Shown here piece by piece: positions 60,366 to 64,000 of a stretch of 64,000 bases of DNA (its first letter is position 1; each line of letters starts with the position of its first letter). Under the pieces are notes generated by a model, which worked only from the letters and a program-made list of their open reading frames with translations, was not told the origin of the DNA and searched no databases. The position numbers and the translations under genes are program-made. Source of the DNA: Gillisia sp. Hel_I_86 (lineage in GTDB: Bacteria > Bacteroidota > Bacteroidia > Flavobacteriales > Flavobacteriaceae); NCBI RefSeq assembly GCF_007827275.1, contig NZ_VISE01000001.1, forward strand, positions 3,596,001 to 3,660,000, written 5' to 3'.

Positions 60366-61613
60366 TTGAGAAAACACACGCTGTTATTGATCGGGCTGTT
60401 CCTTGTGACCTTTCAATGTATGAATGCCCAAGGATCTCCTGATTACACAGGGGGGCTAAAATTCAACCTTAATGAGGACGGCTTAAAATATCTTCGGGTT
60501 ATTTCTTGGGCACAAGTACAAGGAAACTATAATTTAGATGACACTTTTGATGCCAACGGAAATGAAAATAGTCCTTTCAATTTCACCCTTCGACGCGCTC
60601 GTGTTTTAATGTTTGCGCAAATTAATGAAGACTTTTTAATATTGACTCACTTTGGTCTTAACAGTTTAACAAGTGCAACACTAAGCCCTACGGGCAAAGG
60701 AGATGGCTCCCAACTCTTTTTTCACGATGTATGGGCACAATATAATCTGGGAGCAAATCACACTGTAGGTGGTGGATTGCATTATTTTAATGGGATTTCA
60801 AGATCGAACAATCAAAGTACTTTAAATACGATGACCATGGACAACCATCGTCAATCTTGGGCTACTTTGGGCTTAACAGATCAATTTGCACGTCACTTAG
60901 GGGTGTTTGCAAAAGGAAATTTTGATAAACTTCAGTATAGGGTAGCGATCAACGATGCATCTGCATCCTCATTGGATGGTCGAACTGCTGTGGCAGGTGG
61001 AGCTGCTGTCTATAATGGTCGTGCTTCATTGGGCTCTAAAGCTGCTGGCAAAATCTATGCTGGGTATTTCGATTATCACTTTCTTGACCAGGAATCCAAT
61101 TTCTTGCCCTATAAAGTAGGAACATATCTTGGTGGAAAGAAAGTCTTTAATGTAGGGGCAGGTTTCTTTTTGCATCCCAAAGGTTCGGTAATAGATAATG
61201 GATCAGCTACCGCACCTGCTCTAGAAGGAGAAGATGTCTCTATTTTTGCTGTTGATGCTTTTTATGATGCCCCACTTGGTGAAGATGGAAGTGCTTTAAC
61301 AGCTTATGTAGTTTTTCAATCCAGTGATTATGGAAAAAATTACTTGTTCAGCGCTTATGGCACTGGAAGTATGTTTTACGGTCACGTGGGATATGTTTTT
61401 AAGGGCGACACGGCTAAAACACGGTTCCAGCCCTACGTGAGTTATGGTGCGCATAGTTATGACGCGGTAAGCGATAACAGAAATACTTTGGGTATTGGTA
61501 TAAACGCATTTATGAGTGGCCATAATTCAAAATTAACTTTGGAATATAAAAATGAAAATTTTGGGGCTATTGACTCAAACATTATTTCGCTTCAAGCGAT
61601 GATCTATCTGTAA
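60366..61613 (+). CDS. Outer-membrane porin of the symporter locus
   Basis: 415 aa, TTG start, signal peptide ending FQCMNAQ. The mature chain has porin-like strands (LRVISWAQVQGNYN; FTLRRARVLMFAQINEDFLI; LGIGINAFMSGHNSKLTLEY) and closes on LQAMIYL. It resembles Bacteroidota OprP/short-chain carboxylate-type porins. Expected to let the symporter's substrate cross the outer membrane. It is 12 bp upstream of the DUF4212 gene. Confidence 0.82.
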   Translation: MRKHTLLLIGLFLVTFQCMNAQGSPDYTGGLKFNLNEDGLKYLRVISWAQVQGNYNLDDTFDANGNENSPFNFTLRRARVLMFAQINEDFLILTHFGLNSLTSATLSPTGKGDGSQLFFHDVWAQYNLGANHTVGGGLHYFNGISRSNNQSTLNTMTMDNHRQSWATLGLTDQFARHLGVFAKGNFDKLQYRVAINDASASSLDGRTAVAGGAAVYNGRASLGSKAAGKIYAGYFDYHFLDQESNFLPYKVGTYLGGKKVFNVGAGFFLHPKGSVIDNGSATAPALEGEDVSIFAVDAFYDAPLGEDGSALTAYVVFQSSDYGKNYLFSAYGTGSMFYGHVGYVFKGDTAKTRFQPYVSYGAHSYDAVSDNRNTLGIGINAFMSGHNSKLTLEYKNENFGAIDSNIISLQAMIYL

Positions 61614-61625
61614 AACAAAAATATT

Positions 61626-61886
61626 ATGTCTGAAAAACAAAAAAACGCAACGGCGTATTGGAAGGAAAACCTAAGATACTTGGCTATTCTTTTGTCCATT
61701 TGGTTTCTGGTTTCCTTTGTATTTGGAATCCTATTAGTAGATCAACTAAATACAATTAAAATGGGTGGGTTCAAACTAGGGTTCTGGTTTGCCCAACAAG
61801 GTTCAATATATGTATTTGTCATCCTCATATTCGTCTACATAAGATTGATGAACAAGCTTGATAAAAAATACGGTGTTGACGAATAA
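61626..61886 (+). CDS. DUF4212 small subunit of sodium:solute symporter
   Basis: 86 aa. AYWKENLRYLAILLSIWFLV and FGILLVDQLNTIKMGGFKLG, then FWFAQQGSIYVFVILIFVYI, are the DUF4212 signature (two membrane helices with 'W-F-A-Q-Q-G-S'). Known as the small partner of VC_2705-type symporters (SSS family). It is between the porin and the large subunit. Confidence 0.95.
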   Translation: MSEKQKNATAYWKENLRYLAILLSIWFLVSFVFGILLVDQLNTIKMGGFKLGFWFAQQGSIYVFVILIFVYIRLMNKLDKKYGVDE

Positions 61887-61913
61887 ACTAACTAAAAATC
61901 AAACAAATATATT

Positions 61914-63620
61914 ATGGGACTATTAACCTGGACCTGGATACTCGTAGGAATCACCTTTGCATTATACATAGGAATTGCAATTTGGGCTAGAGCGGGGTCA
62001 TCAAAGGAATTTTATGTTGCAGGAGGTGGAGTACCGCCTATTATTAATGGTATGGCCACCGCTGCCGATTGGATGTCTGCTGCATCATTTATCTCACTGG
62101 CCGGGATTGTATCTTTTGGAGGGTATGATGGCTCTGTGTACTTAATGGGATGGACTGGAGGATATGTACTCTTGGCACTATTACTTGCGCCCTATTTAAG
62201 GAAATTTGGAAAATTTACAGTACCAGATTTTATTGGAGATAGGTATTATTCCAATGTTGCACGTATCGTTGCTGTAATTGCGGCATTGATCGTATCATTT
62301 ACGTACGTAGCGGGTCAAATGAGGGGTGTGGGCATCGTATTCTCCAGATATCTGGAAGTAGATATCGATACCGGTGTTTATATTGGTATGGCAATCGTGC
62401 TTTTCTATGCCGTACTTGGAGGAATGAAAGGAATTACCTATACCCAAGTAGCACAATACTGTGTCCTTATTTTTGCATTTATGGTACCTGCGATCTTCAT
62501 ATCGTTTGAAATGACGGGAAATGTTATTCCACAATTGGGGTTTGGAGCCACAGGAGAAGATGGAGTATATTTGTTGGATAAGTTGGACGGTCTACACGCA
62601 GAACTTGGTTTTAGTGAATACACCACGGGAAGCAAATCCATGATAGATGTATTTGCTATAACACTGGCTTTAATGGCTGGAACAGCCGGATTACCTCATG
62701 TAATTGTCCGTTTTTTCACAGTACCTAGGGTAAGGGATGCGCGCAAGTCTGCTGGTTGGGCTTTACTTTTTATTGCCATTATGTATACAACAATTCCTGC
62801 CGTAGCAGTATTTGCAAGGGTCAACTTAATAGAAACAGTAAGCAATGAAAATTACGAAGAGCTTCCAGGGTGGTTTGCAAACTGGGAGAAGACAGGGCTC
62901 TTGGGATTTGAGGATAAAAACAATGATGGTGTAGTTCAATATGTTGCAGATAAGGAGGTCAATGAGCTTACAATAGATCGTGATATTATGGTGCTGGCCA
63001 ATCCAGAAATAGCAAAACTACCTAATTGGGTAATTGCACTGGTAGGTGCTGGTGGACTGGCCGCGGCATTATCCACGGCTGCTGGACTCTTATTGGTAAT
63101 TGCTTCTTCTATTTCCCACGATTTATTCAAAAGGATGATAATGCCGGAAATTACTGAAAAAGGCGAGCTTATCGCTGCCCGTCTTGCTGCTGCTGTAGCA
63201 GTTGTGATTGCAGGATACTTTGGGATCAATCCACCAGGATTTGTTGCCGCAGTCGTCGCCTTGGCCTTTGGGCTTGCGGCCGCTTCCTTTTTTCCTGCCA
63301 TTGTATTGGGGATATTCGATAAACGAATGAATAAAGAAGGTGCTATTGCTGGTATGATTATAGGATTGGGGTTGATGTTGTTCTATATGTTAAAGTTTAA
63401 ATTTGGAATTTTTGATGGAGGAAAGGAAGCAGTTGATGGATTAACATCTAGCTGGTGGTTCGGGATTTCTCCAGAAGGATTTGGAACTATTGCGATGTTT
63501 GTAAACTTTGTAATATCTGTAGTCGTTTCAAGAATGACACCTGCACCACCAGAGAACGTTCAGGATATTGTAGAAAATATCAGGATACCTTCAGGCGCGG
63601 GAGAAGCTACCGGGCATTAG
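61914..63620 (+). CDS. Sodium:solute symporter, VC_2705 (acetate-type SSS) family
   Basis: 568 aa. About 13 helices; motifs EFYVAGGGVPPIINGMATAADWMSAASF (in part), ISLAGIVSFGGYDGSVYLMG and VPDFIGDRYYSNVARIVAVI are SSS hallmarks. LMAGTAGLPHVIVRFFTVP is the substrate-site region of ActP-like transporters. Between helices there is a loop with acidic DKNNDGVVQY, resembling an EF-hand-like calcium loop. Probably imports acetate or another short carboxylate with Na+. Last gene of the operon, followed by a hairpin. Confidence 0.92.
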   Translation: MGLLTWTWILVGITFALYIGIAIWARAGSSKEFYVAGGGVPPIINGMATAADWMSAASFISLAGIVSFGGYDGSVYLMGWTGGYVLLALLLAPYLRKFGKFTVPDFIGDRYYSNVARIVAVIAALIVSFTYVAGQMRGVGIVFSRYLEVDIDTGVYIGMAIVLFYAVLGGMKGITYTQVAQYCVLIFAFMVPAIFISFEMTGNVIPQLGFGATGEDGVYLLDKLDGLHAELGFSEYTTGSKSMIDVFAITLALMAGTAGLPHVIVRFFTVPRVRDARKSAGWALLFIAIMYTTIPAVAVFARVNLIETVSNENYEELPGWFANWEKTGLLGFEDKNNDGVVQYVADKEVNELTIDRDIMVLANPEIAKLPNWVIALVGAGGLAAALSTAAGLLLVIASSISHDLFKRMIMPEITEKGELIAARLAAAVAVVIAGYFGINPPGFVAAVVALAFGLAAASFFPAIVLGIFDKRMNKEGAIAGMIIGLGLMLFYMLKFKFGIFDGGKEAVDGLTSSWWFGISPEGFGTIAMFVNFVISVVVSRMTPAPPENVQDIVENIRIPSGAGEATGH

Positions 63621-63658
63621 AAATAAGAGTTTATTTTAAGTTTGATTAGTTAGACAGA

Positions 63659-63689
63659 AATCAGCATTGCAATTTTTGCAGTGCTGATT
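63659..63689 (+). terminator. Hairpin after the symporter gene
   Basis: AATCAGCA / TGCTGATT stem with inner TGCAA / TTGCA pairing. No long T tract follows (CCTTCATTC), so termination is plausible but not certain. Confidence 0.55.
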
Positions 63690-63763
63690 CCTTCATTCTA
63701 AACCACATAAATTTTTATCTTAGTAAGCGTAATAGTGTACTACTATTATATTTTAATTGGTAT

Positions 63764-63855
63764 TTGGGCATGACCGCAAGGGTCGGGCTTTACGTTTCAA
63801 TTCCTCGCACCTCCTTATAGTCAGGCTGCGGGATTTACACTGCAATCCCTCACGC
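63764..63855. repeat. Flavobacterial G/C-rich intergenic element
   Basis: GGGCATGACCGCAAGGGTCG then GGCTTTACGTTTCAATTCCTC, and GGGATTTACACTGCAATCCC at 63830-63850. The local G+C is well above its surroundings. It contains the hairpin GACCGCAAGGGTC and a second one GGGATT...AATCCC. Elements of this type are widespread in the family between genes. Confidence 0.45.
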
Positions 63856-63973
63856 AAAAAAAGTTGGAGGAATTAGATAAAATAAAAACCAACAAAAAAT
63901 GCAATTAATGAGTTCAATAATAAACCAATATGCATGCCCGTTTTTACTCATAAAATTAAAATTATGAATAAAT

Positions 63974-64000
63974 CGTCATGCTCAACTGGTTTCAGCATCT
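63974..64000 (+). repeat. 29-bp dispersed repeat, cut by window end
   Basis: CGTCATGCTCAACTGGTTTC continuing AGCATCT matches the repeat unit of 33828-33856 and 53636-53664. The window ends inside it. Confidence 0.6.

Overview
The window reads as a chromosomal segment of a marine-type member of the Bacteroidota, family Flavobacteriaceae (close to Gramella/Christiangramia/Zunongwangia by gene content). This rests on low G+C, Bacteroidota-type promoter boxes (TAnnTTTG) upstream of several genes, 'NAQ'- and 'FSQ'-type signal peptides, bacillithiol synthesis (bshA), a fused E1 alpha/beta 2-oxoacid dehydrogenase, a GH3/beta-lactamase fusion and IPNS-like, DUF1835 and SUI1 genes. No rRNA, tRNA, CRISPR array or intact insertion sequence was found.

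Layout. 1-9.4 kb: cell-envelope and redox operon (amidase, MlaD/MCE protein, membrane 4Fe-4S protein, CCG-domain protein, conserved Bacteroidota protein, GH3-beta-lactamase fusion, bshA), then an outer-membrane barrel. 9.5-15 kb: FAD/Fe-S oxidase, aroC and a dicarboxylate symporter. 15-16.2 kb: a small toxin-antitoxin pair in repeat-bearing DNA. 16.2-28.4 kb: housekeeping block (DCC oxidoreductase, MutS2-like ATPase without Smr, ung, barrel protein, Ca3427-like binding protein, ppk1, nucleoside phosphorylase, DUF1835, SUI1, IPNS-like oxygenase, fused E1). 28.5-30 kb: DUF1328 miniprotein, lipocalin-like lipoprotein, OmpA/glycine-zipper protein.

30.06-36.83 kb is the most notable locus: eight co-directional genes combining a type III polyketide synthase, a C-methyltransferase-like protein and an FAD oxidoreductase with a private fatty-acid-synthase-like set (FabI-like reductase, FabZ-like dehydratase, KAS, ACP) and its own phosphopantetheinyl transferase. 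The inferred product is a tailored long-chain phenolic, pyrone or quinone lipid, with the acyl starter built on the dedicated ACP.

36.9-54 kb is accessory and partly decaying: a metallo-beta-lactamase-fold-like protein without metal ligands, a broken membrane gene, an aconitase-family protein lacking one expected cluster cysteine, hpf, a frameshifted cation-efflux gene, a DUF2807 protein, an unusual three-domain AraC regulator, an acyl-CoA dehydrogenase, a ybbA/ybbP/tesA-like locus and an LLM flavoprotein. Intergenic spaces hold several families of short inverted-repeat elements, one inserted inside another.

54-64 kb: a small orphan gene paired with a TPR-adenylate cyclase, remnants of tyrosine recombinases, then a divergent transport locus. 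There an exonuclease and a cNMP-binding/CBS/DUF294 protein face an IS1-InsA-like zinc-ribbon regulator (with two tandem palindromes at its start codon), a porin, a DUF4212 small subunit and a sodium:solute symporter. All functional statements come from reading motifs by eye; no database search was run.
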